A stretch of 64,000 nucleotides of DNA, from positions 9,053,501 to 9,117,500 of the forward strand of contig NC_059402.1 of the NCBI RefSeq assembly GCF_905220565.1, written 5' to 3'. The position numbers and the translations under genes are program-made. Positions 21,781-34,107 of the stretch are shown in pieces; position 1 is the first letter of the stretch, and each line of letters begins with the position of its first letter. The notes under the pieces are model-generated. The model had not been told where the DNA came from. It worked only from the letters and a program-made list of their open reading frames with translations, and searched no databases. This DNA comes from Melitaea cinxia. Its lineage: Eukaryota; Arthropoda; Insecta; Lepidoptera; Nymphalidae.

Positions 21781-24700
21781 TCAATCATGTGAGCCGCAAC
21801 TATTAGTGGAAGCAGTGTCATCAATATCAGGATCATTTTCAACTCTCAATTTTTTTGGGATTGGTTCACAGGAGTTAAAAGTGTCACTTAGAGCCCGTTT
21901 ACCAGTTGCAACTATTTTTAAAACAGCAATTTTGTCCATATTATTATTTTCCTCATCTGAATTGCGAGATGACTCTGTCAAATAATATTTTGTTTCAGAC
22001 GAAACTCGAGAAAGCAGCTGTTCAGTTCTCAAAATAACACTAGTGTCCTGCAAAAGACAATAAGTTTCAGACATAAAAAATTGTACCTTTATGATTATTA
22101 GAAAAACTCATGCAAATTTTAAATTATAATCACATATATTTTTATAATTGCTTTAGGGGTGCTAAACGAAATTACACTGAAGCTAAAGATTTTTTTTTCC
22201 AAAATGGATCACAGGTTATAATAATAAAATTTTATATAAATATATATTGAGGCTTTATAATTACTGTTTATTTTAACTATACTTAATGTTTTTTTACGTA
22301 TAATAATTAGTGTTATTATAGAAAGATTGTAAAGATTTTTTAACTTTTTTGAAACAAGGCCAGCAAAAAGCACCTCCTTAATTTTGCAAATGTCAATGCA
22401 TTGCATTGACTAGGTATTTTATATTAGGTGGAGCTATCTGCTTTTTAATATACATAAAAAGGTTACACTACGACTCACGAGTGTGGGGCCATAATACTAT
22501 TTCTCATACAGTCACCTACCTGCATCCAGGTATGATTAAGAATTTGATCAAGTGTGATTCTCCTGTCAACTCTGACTGTTAACATTTTTTTCATGAGCAG
22601 CTTGGCATCGAAACTGATAGTTCTCCAGTGAGAATGAGAGAAACGATACTTTCCACTTAGTATCTGGTCTCTAAGTGAGAGTTCCTTGTAATCTGATGAA
22701 AACGGTAAGTATCCCACAAGGCTGGAAATAGATAATATTTTACGACGAATCATTATTTTTAGTAGACTTCAAAAAAGGAGGACGTTCGCAATTTAAATAT
22801 AGATGTATTTTTTTAATTGAAAGCTGGTGCTTTTCATGTTGGCAACATTTAAACTGATCATGATTTGTATGATTACTATATTTTCGTCTGCTTATGATGT
22901 ACTACTTGTCGAAGTTAATGAAGTTGGTTGTTTTTCATTTGCTAGCAAATACAATCATATAGTTTGTTTATTTTACCAGATAAATAAAATAACTCCCAAG
23001 CTCCAAACATCAACTTCTGGACCGTAGCTTTTCAACCCGTTGGCTCGAAGTACTTCCGGTGCTAAATATAATGGTGTCCCGCACATAGTTTTCATAAAGC
23101 TATCTTCGCCAACAAACTTGCTCAGCCCAAAGTCAGTGATTTTCACTAGTGTTTCATCTTCTTTACTCTCCAGTAGTACATTTTCAGGCTATTGTAGACA
23201 AAATTAGAAAAATATACATAACTTACTAAATTTGAGTCTAACTATTGTTATCCATTGCTTAAGACCAAAATGTTAAATAAATATATGTATGTTTTGTTTG
23301 CATATAACCTAATGTTTACATTATGTGCAATTGAAATTCAAAGAACAGTGATGAATACTTACTTTAAGGTCTCTGTGTGTAATGCCTTGAGAGTGAAGAT
23401 ACTTGACTGCTAGAACCATTTGTCTGAACAACAGTTTGGTGAGCCTCTCTGGCAGCCTTCCTAGTTTTGAAATTCTGTCAAACAATTCTCCCCCTTGCAT
23501 TAATTCTAATACAATATACACTGCATCGAGAGAATCAAATACCTCCTCTGTAGATATTATACATGGCTGAAATAATATTTTACAATGAGTAGCTTAAAAA
23601 TAAAAGATTATCCAATATAATAAATAATTTATTAATATATACTGTTAGAAATTTACGAATAAACACACACAGTACACATTGTATTAGAAAATTGATAAAA
23701 AAATATATAATCAATAAAGAGTAATAACTAAAAGAATTCTTTATATAAATTATGCTTCATATGCTCAATGACCTACTCAGTACGATGAGAAATATTGGGG
23801 GGTTCAAAAACACACACAATACAAATGCATAGACTGACTAATATCCGTATGGCCAATACCAACATTTGCTATTTGCAGAATCTGTACTTATGATACATAG
23901 TAAATGATAAATGTGTCAATAAAAAAGGATTTGATGCGCTGACATGCTGATTGATGCATGATCATGCTGATGAACAAAATTTGTATTGGCCATACAGATA
24001 TTTGCCATGGTATGGGCATTTGTACTTGTGTATTGTGTGTGGCATTTATTTCTTAAATGAGAAATGGTAAAAAAATTATATTATAAAAGCAAACTCACGT
24101 GTCTTAGAGCTGTCATTATGTTAATTTCATTCATTATTTTCACTGGATCATTTAAATGATTTATTTGTCCATTTGTCAATCTACTCTTCTTAATGACTTT
24201 CATTGCATATTTAGAGCATGTTGTCTAAATAAAAAAAAGGCCATTACTTCCATAGCACATTTACTTTTTAATACACATGCATGCATAAAAAAATACAAAC
24301 TTTGTCATAAACAAGTTTAACAATACCACAAGCTCCTTGTCCTAAAACCCTTGAAATATAATACTTTTGTGATATTTCTTTTGGTACTTTGTCTTGTTCA
24401 TTTTTTAGAAGATCTTTAAATAAAAAAACTGAAAACAAAATAAAACAAATACTTCTGATAAAAAAGTTCTAAATTTAAATAAAAAACAAAAGTTTTGTAA
24501 AACATACTTTTAACAAGAGGATGTGTTACAGATATAACATCATTATCATCTAGAACTCTGCTGTTCCCTTTTCCAATCCTTACACCATTTATGAATGTAC
24601 CATTGTGGGACAAGTCTGTTATGATAGCAGGATTAAGAGATTCACTAAAAAAATAAAGAAATAATTTCATAAAAACATATATTTGATAACATGTTTGTTG

Positions 24701-27132
24701 CAATAACAATACTTTATTAGTAAGTGAAGAAAGAGTTGATAAAAATTAATTTTATATTATCTTTTGAGTATGAATCAAAAATTTTGAATATCTTGTAAAT
24801 TAAAACAGCTGATCGAAAGAAAAAAAAATTATGTAAGAGGAAGACCTCAGAAGTATACAAAACCCATATAATTGACATACTTTTGTCAAAAAAAAAAAAA
24901 AAAAATAAACCAAAAACACAAGTTGAAATAAACTAGTGCATAGAGCATGTGTGTGATGAGCACACATCGTCACTGACTGTCAACAGATAAACTTTATTTC
25001 TTATTTTGGATTTGCTCTCGATATTAAGTAAAGATATTCAACTAATATTATAAATGCAATTTTTTTTAACGATTGTTACACTCACACAGAAACTACTGAA
25101 TTGATTTTAATGAAAGTTGGTACACGAAAAGCTAGAGATTCAGAATAATGCATACATTATAATAATGAAGAATATAATAATGCCTAAAAAGCAGCCCGTC
25201 TTTTAATTCCAATATTCCCATGGAAATAAAAAACAAGCAGCAACTGCAATGTGCAGCTAGTGGTGTACATAAAAAAAAAGGTATAAAAAGCAGCTTATAT
25301 ATATACTAGCGACCCGCTCCGGCTTCGCACGGATATAAAATATAATTATAGCCTGTCATTCACTGAAAAAAATGATTAAAATCGATCCAGTAGTTTTGAT
25401 TTATTCATTACTGCCCGTGGTCCGCACGCGTTAACTTTAGAGTAAAAGCCGGCCGGAACCGCCGCAAACGCGATGTACTGCAATTTTTAAATCTGTAATA
25501 TCTTCGAAAATATTCATTTAAATCATATGCTGTAAAGGGCTATATAGATCTATATTAAATCAACAATGTATTTAAGGTATTTAATTAGATAAGGATTAAT
25601 GCTGTATCGGTTAAAATCGCTTTGAAAATTAGCCATTATTTGTCATAAAAAGTAAATGACAAAAAAATGTTATTGTGGGATATCCATAAGAGATAGATAT
25701 ATACCATAGTGGAGTTGTCTGTAGACCTTTTCAATGTGTACAATACTTAGTACATTATTTTGATAAATCTCGTAGGGTTCAGGCTGCGTTTGCAATGTAA
25801 GCGTAAAAATGTAATTATTTACGACATCACATTAGAAACCTCAAAAATAACAGTATTTCTCCACTATTTAGTGGATGTTATTATACATATAAACCTTCCT
25901 CTTTAATCACTCTATCTATTAAAAAAAACCGCGTCAAAATATGTTGCGTAGTTTTAAAGATTTAAGCATACATAGGGACAGAGAAAGCGACTTTGTTTTA
26001 TACTATGCAGTGATATAGATCGGCAAACAAGCGTACGGCTCACCTGATGGTAAGCAATTACCGTAGCTTATAGACGTCTGCAACACCAGAGCATTGCAAG
26101 CACGTTGTTGAGTCTATCCCCAATGCCTCCCAAGAGCTCTGGTCACCTTACTCACCAACAGGAACACAACACTGCTTAAAACAGTATTATTTAGCTGTGA
26201 TCTCTATATTTTGACTACTACTAGATTTAAAGTTACAGGACCTGAAGGGTGACAACAGTGATATTTTCATCTGATGTAGTGCAGAACTGTTTGCGTGATG
26301 CTAAAAACAGCATAACAAAAATTCTAAAAATTATTGTTTTGACTTCTATTGCCATCACAGACTAGATAGTAAGATTTATTTTTCTCTTCAAAATCTCTCA
26401 CATACAGACATCAGTTGATTACTGTATATTATTTATTATTATTATTTATTTTTCAAAAGAGTAACTGTGGAGTTTCTTGCCGATTCTTGTCTGTAGAATC
26501 TACATTCCTAGTCGGTGGTATTTTTACAAAAATAATAATTATTTTTAAAGTTTTAATTTGTAAAATGACGATTCGAAAGTGCTCTTGGAGCTTATTTGAA
26601 TAAAGCTGTTTTTGATTTTGATTAATCTGATTTGATATATATATATATATGTTGATATAGATTTAGAAAATAATTGCACATGTTTACGAACCTTAAGTCC
26701 CTTTTTATTATAAATTGTTGCTTGCTAACATTTTTAATTATATTTTCTTTAATGATATCTTTGGTCATTGGGAAGGTACAGGTTAAAGCTCTTCCAAGAG
26801 TAAATTCAGGCTGTATAAGATCTAAAAAGTGATAAAAAAAATAATGATATTACGACGCGTAACATTTTTGTTGTTAAGCAATGCGGTAGGTAGCTTTAAA
26901 ATTGATACTCTGTTAGAAGTTTAAAATAAAATTGTTATTTACCATAATATTCTGCGTTGTGCGAGGCACTATTTTTCCAGCAATATTTTCCCGACAAGGA
27001 CACTTTAGTAGAGTAAAGTCTTCCCCAAATATTTGGTATGAAAGATGGAGTGTTCGTTTGACTCCATTCTACTTGTGAATTTTGCGTTTGTGTTTGAGTA
27101 TTTTCTGTATCTTGAATTAAATCATCTCCCAT
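21781..27132 (-). CDS. Chk2: Checkpoint kinase 2 (Chk2 / loki), complete, 9 coding exons
   Basis: Coding exons in transcript order: 27132-26943, 26821-26692, 24644-24508, 24428-24301, 24224-24099, 23566-23363, 23188-22977, 22721-22520 and 22047-21781. All junctions are GT-AG and phases agree, giving 1596 nt, or 531 aa plus stop. Residues 12-25 form an SQ/TQ cluster (TQ at 12, 14, 16; SQ at 19, 24), the target of ATM/ATR kinases. An FHA phosphothreonine-binding domain follows (about 35-150; DLSHNGTFINGVRIG). The kinase domain has a glycine loop GQGACG (182-187), ATP lysine in AMK (K204), HRDLK (301-305), DFG (324-326) and APE (348-350). The activation segment threonines of MKTMCGTPLYLAPE are T339 and T343. 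The C-terminus carries PIPKKLRVE, a nuclear localisation signal as in loki. The product acts in the nucleus in DNA damage checkpoint, apoptosis and meiotic surveillance. An in-frame Met 21 codons upstream (27195) is possible; 27132 fits the family better. Confidence 0.95.
22735..22965 (+). repeat. Dispersed 'accgacttc...ggagg' repeat filling Chk2 intron 7
   Basis: From 'gacttcaaaaaaggagg' to 'cgaagttaatgaagttgg', ending in TTTGCTAGCAAATACAAT, it matches the start and end of the copy at 44860-45480 with an internal deletion. It occupies nearly all of the 255-bp intron between the exons ending at 22977 and beginning at 22721, and stops about 12 bp from the 5' splice site. Confidence 0.75.
23845..24045. 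repeat. Inverted pair of SINE fragments in Chk2 intron 5
   Basis: 'tatggccaataccaacattt' (about 23862) is the inverse of 'tgtattggccatacagatat' (about 23981), about 130 bp apart. Both match the spacer of the SINE at 62440 ('tgtattggccatacagatgt'). Two opposed partial copies could form a hairpin in the pre-mRNA. Confidence 0.5.
25050..26230. repeat. Repeat-dense part of Chk2 intron 2
   Basis: Three pieces are visible: a CTAG-ending segment at about 25060-25265 (..aatgtgcagctagt), a segment opening 'actagcgacccgctccggct' at 25310, and a reversed copy (26020-26215) of the poly-A element found at 40431-41240, recognised by 'gtacggctcacctgatggta' and 'cttatagacgtctgcaacac'. None has coding capacity. 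Confidence 0.55.
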
Positions 27133-27640
27133 TTTGCAATATGTGTATATAGTCAAAAATACGTGAGTAACGGACTTTCGGAGAACAAAATTCACAATTT
27201 CACAAACTCAGCTAAAAAAAGTTTTGATTTATAGCGGTCGCTGGACTCGCTGCACAGAGTATAGTAATACTTTGACTCGCTGGTAAAACAATGACATAAC
27301 AACAGTGTTACCGCATAGGTTTTGAATATTCCCGAAAAGTTTGTAATAATTGCTTTCAAAACATTATTAAAAACCATAAAATTAAAATTAAAGCTGTTTT
27401 TGGTGTATTATGAGAGAAAAATTGGCAAAGTTTTAAAGTACTGATCCAATCGAACTAACTCTAGTCAGTAAAAGATACATGCTTCAGAAATAATATTGTT
27501 ATTTATTGGTTAGAGTTATCTGTGAGGCTAAAGTGTGTGACGACTGACGAGCATAAACGTAATGTTAGTATAATAATAACAAAAGAAAAATCGAATCAAA
27601 TTATTGAAATTAAGTGCTTAATATCAAATTTTTAATATAA
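27133..27640. promoter_or_regulatory. Presumed Chk2 promoter and 5' UTR region
   Basis: The roughly 500 bp between the Chk2 start codon and the first transposon sequence are AT-rich. No gene or clear core promoter motif was recognised. Role inferred from position only. Confidence 0.35.
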
Positions 27641-27649
27641 TAAAACATT

Positions 27650-28390
27650 TTCAAAATTATAATAGTAATATAATTATATCGCTAAGGGCAACCAAAGCTG
27701 CAAACACCCACGCTGCCTCCTCGGAGAGCGTGAGTGGCGTCTCCGAGTAAGTATCTTTGCACTCAAATCACTAAAAGATGGAGGAAAATTTAAGAAGTAA
27801 GCGTATAGGGCCGCTGCCTGGGGGACGCCAGGGCGCGTCTGGAGCTGACGCTGGACGTGGCAGCATGCGGCCCGCCAGCCAGCCCCGCCGACCGGTACTA
27901 CCACCTGATCGGTTAGCTAATCCACCATCCCAAACAGTTGCCTTGACACTGAGTCTCAAAGGACTCAGTATTCGGCGACCGCCGCTGATGGAGTACGCCG
28001 CGTGAGATGACCTCAATGAACGAAAATGTCATGCGTGCGTACTATAACGCTGTCGGAGGGGAAACCGGGTGGATTGGCTACCAGGCGGTAATGCACCACG
28101 AGTTCCTGCTGCTTGAGCCAAATTTAATTGTCACAGAACAGAACCTGGCAGATCGAGCTCGGTACATCCACCGGAAGGGCGTATTCGACGCCGCAGAGAT
28201 CGAATGATTTCCTCCCGCCGAGCTCCCGAAGTTGAACCCGTGTCCACTGTTCGCACCGCAGTGTCAACGCAACGAGAAGGCATTCGTAGCCGCGCCTATG
28301 GTAGTCACTGAAGGAGCAGTTTCCCAAATAGTAGGGCAGATGAGAGCGATCTTACGGAGGGGATTTCCGAGACTCGGGGTGGTCCTCTGG
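27650..28390 (+). pseudogene. R4/Dong-like non-LTR element, 5' part (decayed)
   Basis: GC-rich sequence with broken frames. A 75-codon frame at 27778-28005 is followed, shifted, by one at 28007-28207 with NENVMRAYYNAVGGETGWIGY and LADRARYIHRKGVFD, which resemble the N-terminal part of R4/Dong open frames. A third frame (RMISSRRAPEVEPVS..) continues to about 28309. The insertion of another LINE at about 28390 interrupts it; the matching 3' half resumes at 30078. The clade is assigned from recall of protein motifs and is inferential. Confidence 0.55.
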
Positions 28391-30077
28391 AACTGAGACG
28401 TGACTTTCCCGCCTCCGCCTCAACGCGGAGTGCCATTAAAGCAGCCAACAGGCTATTACTTCCCTATTTGGAAGGAACTGAGGTTTTGAGAGTACTCCGT
28501 AACTTGGATGTGAGTAAGGCCCTGACGGGATACCAGCTAGAGTACTTAAACACTGTGCTCCTGAGTTGTCTCCTATTCTCACGCGCTTGTACCGCCTCTC
28601 TCTAAAATCCGCTCAAGTTCCTAAAGCGTGGAAGATTGCCAACGTACAACCTGTACCTAAAAAAGGCAGTCGTGTCGACCCGGCTAACTATAGACCTATC
28701 GCGATCACCTCCATACTGTGTAAAAATTTGGAGCGTATACTGAATGACAAGCACCTAGCATACCTCGAGTTGAATGACCTCCTGTCGGACCAGCAATACG
28801 GATTCCGCCGTAACAGGTCCACGGGGGATCTTTTAGTGTACGCCTCGCATATCTGGGGCGAAGCCTTGGACAAGCACGGAGAGGCACTAGCTGTCTCACT
28901 CGATGTATCGAAGGCATTTGACCGGGTCTGGCATGAGAGCCTATTGAGCAAGCTTTCAGCTTACGGAATACCCCCGAGCTTGTGTGACTGGATATCAGAT
29001 TTCCTGAGTGGGCGATCATTTCGGGTGGTCTTAGATGGTTCCTCGTCTGACTTGATGGCGGTTAATGCCGGTGTCCCTCAGGGATCAGTTCTCTCTGCAA
29101 CCCTCTTCTTAATTCACATAAATGACCTCCTCAGGCCCGGTATCTTTGGATACGCAGATGACAGCACTGTAACGGAGAGATACGTGTCCGGTCCCCGAGC
29201 TGGTGGGGCTGAAACTCATGAGCATAGAGAGGCCCTGGTTGAATGCATGAATTTGGCTTTGAAAGAGGTATCCGATTGGGGTGACGCCAACCTAGTCAAA
29301 TTTAATGCTTCCAAAACACAAGCGTGTCTTTTCACTGCTAAACGGAGTCCATTCCCATTAGCTCCGACTTTCCGGGGTGTATCTGTACCGATCACCGATA
29401 GTATTGATCTTCTAGGCATAAATATTTCGTCTACTATGAACTTCGGACAATGCATAGAATCCAAGGCAAAAATTGCTGGTAGGAAACTTGGTATCCTCAA
29501 TAAAGTCAGGCAGTACTTCACATCGGAACAGCTTCTTACTCTCTACCAAGCACAAGTTCGATCGTGTATGGAGTACTGCAGCCACTTATGGGATGGCTCT
29601 GCCAAGTACCAGCTCGCTGCTTTGGATTCTGTGGATCGACGCGCCAGAAGACTCATCGGTGACAAATCGCTAGTTCGCTCTAGACTTCAAAGTCTCGAAC
29701 ATCGGCGCAAGGTTGCCTGTTTGTCGGTATTTTACAGATTATATTTCGGAGAGTGTGCTCTAGAACTATACAATTTGGTTCCACCATCACCTTTCTACCA
29801 CCGAACCGCAAGGCATCGCATGAATCTGCACCGCTATGTGGTTGAAATCCCACGATCTCGCACTAAACGATTCGCTTCCTCGTTCCTAATACGCACCGCA
29901 AAAATTTGGAATGCCCTTCCGGCTTCCGTCTTTCCAACGAACTATAACTTGGGTATCTTTAAATCAAGAGTGAATAGGCATCTTCTAGGCAAGCGCGCAC
30001 CACCTTAGGCTGCATCTTCACTTGCCTTCAGGTGAGATCGCAGTCAAGCGCTAGTCTATATATCTAAAGAAAAAAAA
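28391..30077 (+). mobile_element. Jockey-type LINE, 5' truncated, nested in the R4-like element
   Basis: Coding similarity starts within the reverse transcriptase at about 28420 (frame NRLLLPYLEGTEVLRVLRNLDVSKA). A small indel at about 28520 shifts the frame into the long one. After the stop at 30008 there is a short 3' UTR and an A-rich end (aaagaaaaaaaaa, ending about 30077). R4-like coding sequence resumes directly after this. Endonuclease and ORF1 are missing. The exact 5' junction could not be set better than about 30 bp. Confidence 0.7.
28566..30008 (+). pseudogene. Reverse transcriptase of the nested LINE (480 codons open)
   Basis: RNA-dependent DNA polymerase of a non-LTR retrotransposon. 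Motifs in order: NYRPIAITSILCKNLERI, QQYGFRRNRSTGDLL, AVSLDVSKAFDRVWH, AGVPQGSVLSATLF, and the catalytic GYADDS. The C-terminal domain follows (RSCMEYCSHLWDGS; IRTAKIWNALPASVFP). The open frame begins with a Met inside the RT fingers. The true coding sequence extended further upstream (IPARVLKHCAPEL is readable in frame before the Met) to a frameshift at about 28520. No endonuclease, so this is a dead truncated copy despite the long frame. Confidence 0.8.
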
Positions 30078-31535
30078 AGGCAGCATCGGCTTGGAGAATC
30101 CGGGTTCTATTCTCTTCGGTGCCGTTCTGGCAGTTCATCGCCTTGTTGGAGCCAAGACCGAGGAGCCTGAACGTGGTACTCATAAGAGTAATGACGTACC
30201 AGCCTGGAAGAGGAAAATAGAACGCTGTATTAGCCTGGCCAGGGCTCTCATTCGTAGGCTGCTAGCCTTCAGGTCGGGCAACATAAGGCCAAAGATTGTG
30301 CGCTCCATTAGAATGGTCTTCAATAGGCTAGGCGTGAGCCTCGACTAGTCAAGACATAGCCGATAGACTAACGGGGTGCATCGACGGCATGAAGCAGAGA
30401 ATTGTGGCATGGGGCAAGTGCATTCGCAGGTACTCTGAGAGAATTGGGCGCTTCCAACAAAATCGCCTCTTCGTGTGTAATCAGAAAAGGTTTTATAGAA
30501 AGTTCGAGAACCCGATACCGTGCCTTCTCTAAACCCGAGTACGGTTGACCTCGTCGCCTTCTGGCACAACATATGGTCGAGGGAGATGAAGCATGAGGAG
30601 GGCCCATGGACTGCGGCGGTTCAGGATCTTGTGATAAAATCGAACCGATGAGCCCGATCGCCATCTCTAGGGTGGACGTTAGTGGTGCGGTTCAGTGGGC
30701 TCCGAATTGGAAAAGTCTGGGGCCAACGGTCTGCATCACTATTGGCTGAAAGGGTCTGCAATGCGACCTTGGCTCGACAATACCAAGAGGCAATAGATCG
30801 GAAGACACTACCGAACGTTTTCACTACCGGGATTAAGTCCACCAACATCGCTGATCCTACCAACTACCGCCCCATAACGCGTCTGACCTCCATCTACAAG
30901 ACCCTGACGTCCGTTCTGAGCTGTAAGATCTCACGAAATATTGGTGAGTTTAATATCTTGTCTGCAGCTCAGAACGGATGTCGTGGAGGCGGTCACGGTG
31001 CAAAGGAGCTCCTTCTCATTGACTCTGTGGCGGGCCAACTTGTCAGACAAAACCGTTGGAACTTCTCGGCCACCTGGATTGACTACAAAAAGGCTTTCGA
31101 CTCGGTGCCTCATTCATAGCTCCTGAGGCTGTACAAGATTGACGAGACAGTTCGAGACTTCCTCGGAGTATATATGGGGCAATGGAGTACGATCCTTTGT
31201 CTCCAGGGCGAGCGACTGACGAGTGCGGATGACCCAATCAGGATACGGAGGGGTATTTTCTAGGGTGATTGCCTGAGCTCGCTATGGTTCTGCTTGTTCT
31301 TGAACCCTCAAAGCACCCTGCTGGAGCATTCGGAGACAGGCTTTCAGTTTCGGAGAGGAGGTACTAAAGTCTCCAACCTTCTCTACATGGATAAACTCAA
31401 ATCGCTGGCACCTAACGCTGCACGGCTGCAGGAACTGCTGAAAATCACTACGGAGGTTCGCAATTCTATCAGGATGCAGCTTGGAGTGGATAAGTGTGTG
31501 CGGTCGTGCATTTAGAGAAAATAGTTTATTGCTTT
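30078..31535 (+). pseudogene. R4/Dong-like element, 3' part (decayed RT)
   Basis: Broken frames at 30091-30348 (VPAWKRKIERCISLARALIRR), 30682-31119 (NYRPITRLTSIYKTL; QNGCRGGGHGAKELLLIDS; DYKKAFDSVPHS) and 31294-31515 (ETGFQFRRGGTKVSNLLYMD) give RT motifs in order. Stops and shifts lie between them, including a stop after DSVPHS. The expected catalytic Y-M-D-D reads YMDK, so the active site is lost. The readable frame ends just before the Gypsy insertion at 31557. The C-terminal endonuclease expected of this clade is absent. Confidence 0.6.
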
Positions 31536-31561
31536 TTTCACATCTACATTATAAAGGTGTT

Positions 31562-32346
31562 TAGGGACTATTGTTGTGTCGAAATGAAAGTCTTCTCAGA
31601 AGGTGTCGATCGAATATATTTGCATAAAAAATGGTAATATTTATATAAAATAATTTACAATAAAAAGTAAGTATCACAATAGTTGATTAGTTTATATGAC
31701 CAATCACGGATAAGCCTTGCGTCTCTTTCTCGCGCGTGGCTCTCTTTTTCCGCGCGTGCCGCTGTCGATTACTCATGCGCTTCGTCGCGAGTCGGAGGCA
31801 CGGTAGCGCAGAGCGATATCTATAAATAGAACATACGTTCCCGCGTCTCGCCCTTTTCGGCGGCGATCGGCGCGGCGAACGGATCTCTGACGTGTACTTC
31901 ACTCGGCGGCGGCGTGATTGTGCTTCGTGAAGATGTACATGAAGAATACGTGCAAGTTAGCTTGAAGACTTCTGTGAAGATCTGTGCATGTGATTGCTGG
32001 TGCATCCGCTTGCATGGTGTGCTGTGCTATTTTCCAACAGTTCTTTTCAGAGCTAACAATCTTGTTTCACGAACATTAAAACAGTTCTTTTCAGAGCTAA
32101 CAATCTTGTTTCACGAACATTAAAACAGCTCTTTTCAGAGCTATGTACTTCCTGTTTCACGTACACGTCAATGTATCTTGGTAAGGTAATGGTTGAGGTT
32201 ATGAACGGTAAAGGTATCGGTAAGGTTAAATGGTAAAGGTATCGGTATGGTTAAATGGTAAAGGTATCAGGTAAGTTATCTTGAAGCCTCATTGAATTAC
32301 TATTACTACTTATGTAATAATAGTTCGATGTGGTAGGTAGCCACAG
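31562..32346 (-). repeat. Gypsy LTR (3' LTR in element orientation)
   Basis: Collinear with 37356-38140 over its whole 785 bp. By eye the two look identical and they contain the same short open frames. Inside are a 44-bp tandem unit ('acagttcttttcagagctaa'...) in two full copies at 32037-32124 plus a diverged third, and a run of 'ggtaaaggtatcggta' units at about 32200-32270. A TATTTATAG box on the - strand (about 31826) could be the core promoter. Confidence 0.9.
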
Positions 32347-32355
32347 TGCTCCCCC

Positions 32356-32651
32356 TCAAGTGAAACGTACTGGAAGCTTGACGGAGCGGCCGGCTCGCGT
32401 TGTGACTTTATTATTATTCGCAGTCGGTTGTGACGTCACGCTGCCGTGCGGCTTGTCTGAAGTATTCTGTGGCGAGATACTATTTTGTACTGACGTATCG
32501 TTAGGTATGTTTTCTTGTAATAAGTAAGCGGGCTTGAGACGATCTATTGAGATGTTAGTTTCGCGATTTTGTAGTTGTATCGTATATACTTTCTCTGTTC
32601 TTCTTATTACGCGATACGGTCCTTCGTAGGGTGGTTGTAAAGGTTTTTTAA
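32356..32651 (-). pseudogene. Gypsy pol 3' end: integrase C-terminal (GPY/F) part
   Basis: After the piggyBac-like insertion the pol frame resumes with PPYEGPYRVIRR and NISIDRLKPAYL, the GPY/F module of chromodomain-free Gypsy integrases. It runs to a TGA at 32356, against the purine tract. The apparent Met start at 32742 is a chance codon within the inserted element. The two pol parts meet in the same reading frame at the duplicated TTAA. Confidence 0.8.
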
Positions 32652-34107
32652 CCCATTCCCTGCGGCGATAAAAATTACGCTTATTAGCCAGGTGCGGGAA
32701 GGTTTTCGTCGCGAACGCCGATGGGCGTCCTCCGCACCTCATTAGGATAATATGGGACGCCGATCGGCGTTTTCAGCATTGTGCAATAAAAATGATCATT
32801 TTAGCGCTAAAATCTTAGAAAAAACTACAAAAACACCAAAGGTGTGGTACGTTCACGATCGTGTTTGGTGTAAAAAATAAATTAACATTAAAATTTTTTT
32901 TTGTGAAGTTTTTGTTCTTTAATAGTTGGATTGTGAAATTTTGGAGACTATGGCGATAAATGGTAATTAAATTATTTTAATTATATAATTATACTTCACT
33001 TTTAAACTACAGTCTCATATATTTTAGTTTCAACTGATAACAATGGCTAAATTATCATTATAAATTAATATCAGAGGTTGCAAACCTTTTGATTACTTTT
33101 ATAATTTTATTATTATTTATTTACAGACCTTTTTTTATAGACATCTTCGTTAACCTGAAAATTAGTATCAAAATGAACTTTTGTTGAAATACCTAATTGA
33201 TCCAATTCGTCGACATTATATAGAACGGACAAGTTTCAACTCGTTAAAATTTTAACTTCGTAAATATTTATCTAATAATTTATATAAAAATGAGTAGATG
33301 AATTCATACATGTTTATTTGTTTCCAAACACGTTAAATTTTGTTGACTAGTGTTGTCAAAGGATAAGTAATTAAGTGATTGATACAATAGACTGAGTAAT
33401 TTATTCTCATTAAAACAGGAATGATTCTATAATTGATCTTATTTATCCTTTATATTGTAGAATAAGCTTTAACTTATCTAAATATGTGTAAGTTAAATTA
33501 ATAAAGTTCATAATTAGTTAAGTTAATAAATAAAACTTCCAAGGATTTCGGCTTATAGTAAAATCGCGAATAAAGTAAGACTCACGGTGTTCATGAACGT
33601 TCGAAGTTTCGAACTGAGTCTAAAATCATTTTTATCATTATTACTTCTTTTGCCAGGTCTCTTTTCCTTTCGTTAAAGAATGTCACAATTTGAATAACCG
33701 TACGCGTTTGGGCGCGTAAGCGGCGGAAGAGAAGCAGTACTAATAACTACCTCTATTATAGGAAAAATAATATTAACTAAATACATTTAGGAAATATTGC
33801 AAAAAAAAACATAATAGGTATTTATTTAGAATCAAAGGTTGCTAACTCCTGGAAGACGCCGTTAGGCGTCTTTCGCACCTAGGATGGAATACGCATTTTT
33901 CAAAAAGTTATTTTTCAAACAAATATTCGGAAACGGCGAGCAATACCTTGTTGTATTTTTAAAAAAATGTGCCTATATTGCAAGTATAATTTTTTGTGAC
34001 TTGTTTTCGCTAAGATAGAAGGAATTGAAAAAAAACGCCGATGGGCGTCCTTCGCACCTCAATGTTAAATCAAAAAACGCCGATAGGCGTCCGCCGCAGC
34101 GAATGGG
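32652..34107. mobile_element. Non-autonomous piggyBac-like element inserted in Gypsy pol
   Basis: 16-bp terminal inverted repeats (CCCATTCCCTGCGGCG left; the inverse of CCCATTCGCTGCGGCG right; one mismatch) are flanked by TTAA on both sides (32648-32651 and 34108-34111), the hallmark of piggyBac-type transposition. The 1456-bp body is AT-rich and has no frame of transposase size. Subterminal palindromic units (ACGCCGAT.GGCGT followed by 'cgcacct') lie at 32712, 32756, 33854, 34034 and 34076. They probably bind the transposase that acts in trans. Confidence 0.88.

Noticed and set aside
31687..32123. Short frames inside the Gypsy LTRs (also 37481-37917)
   Set aside because: They occur identically in both LTRs only because the LTRs are copies. 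No family similarity; LTRs are regulatory, not coding.
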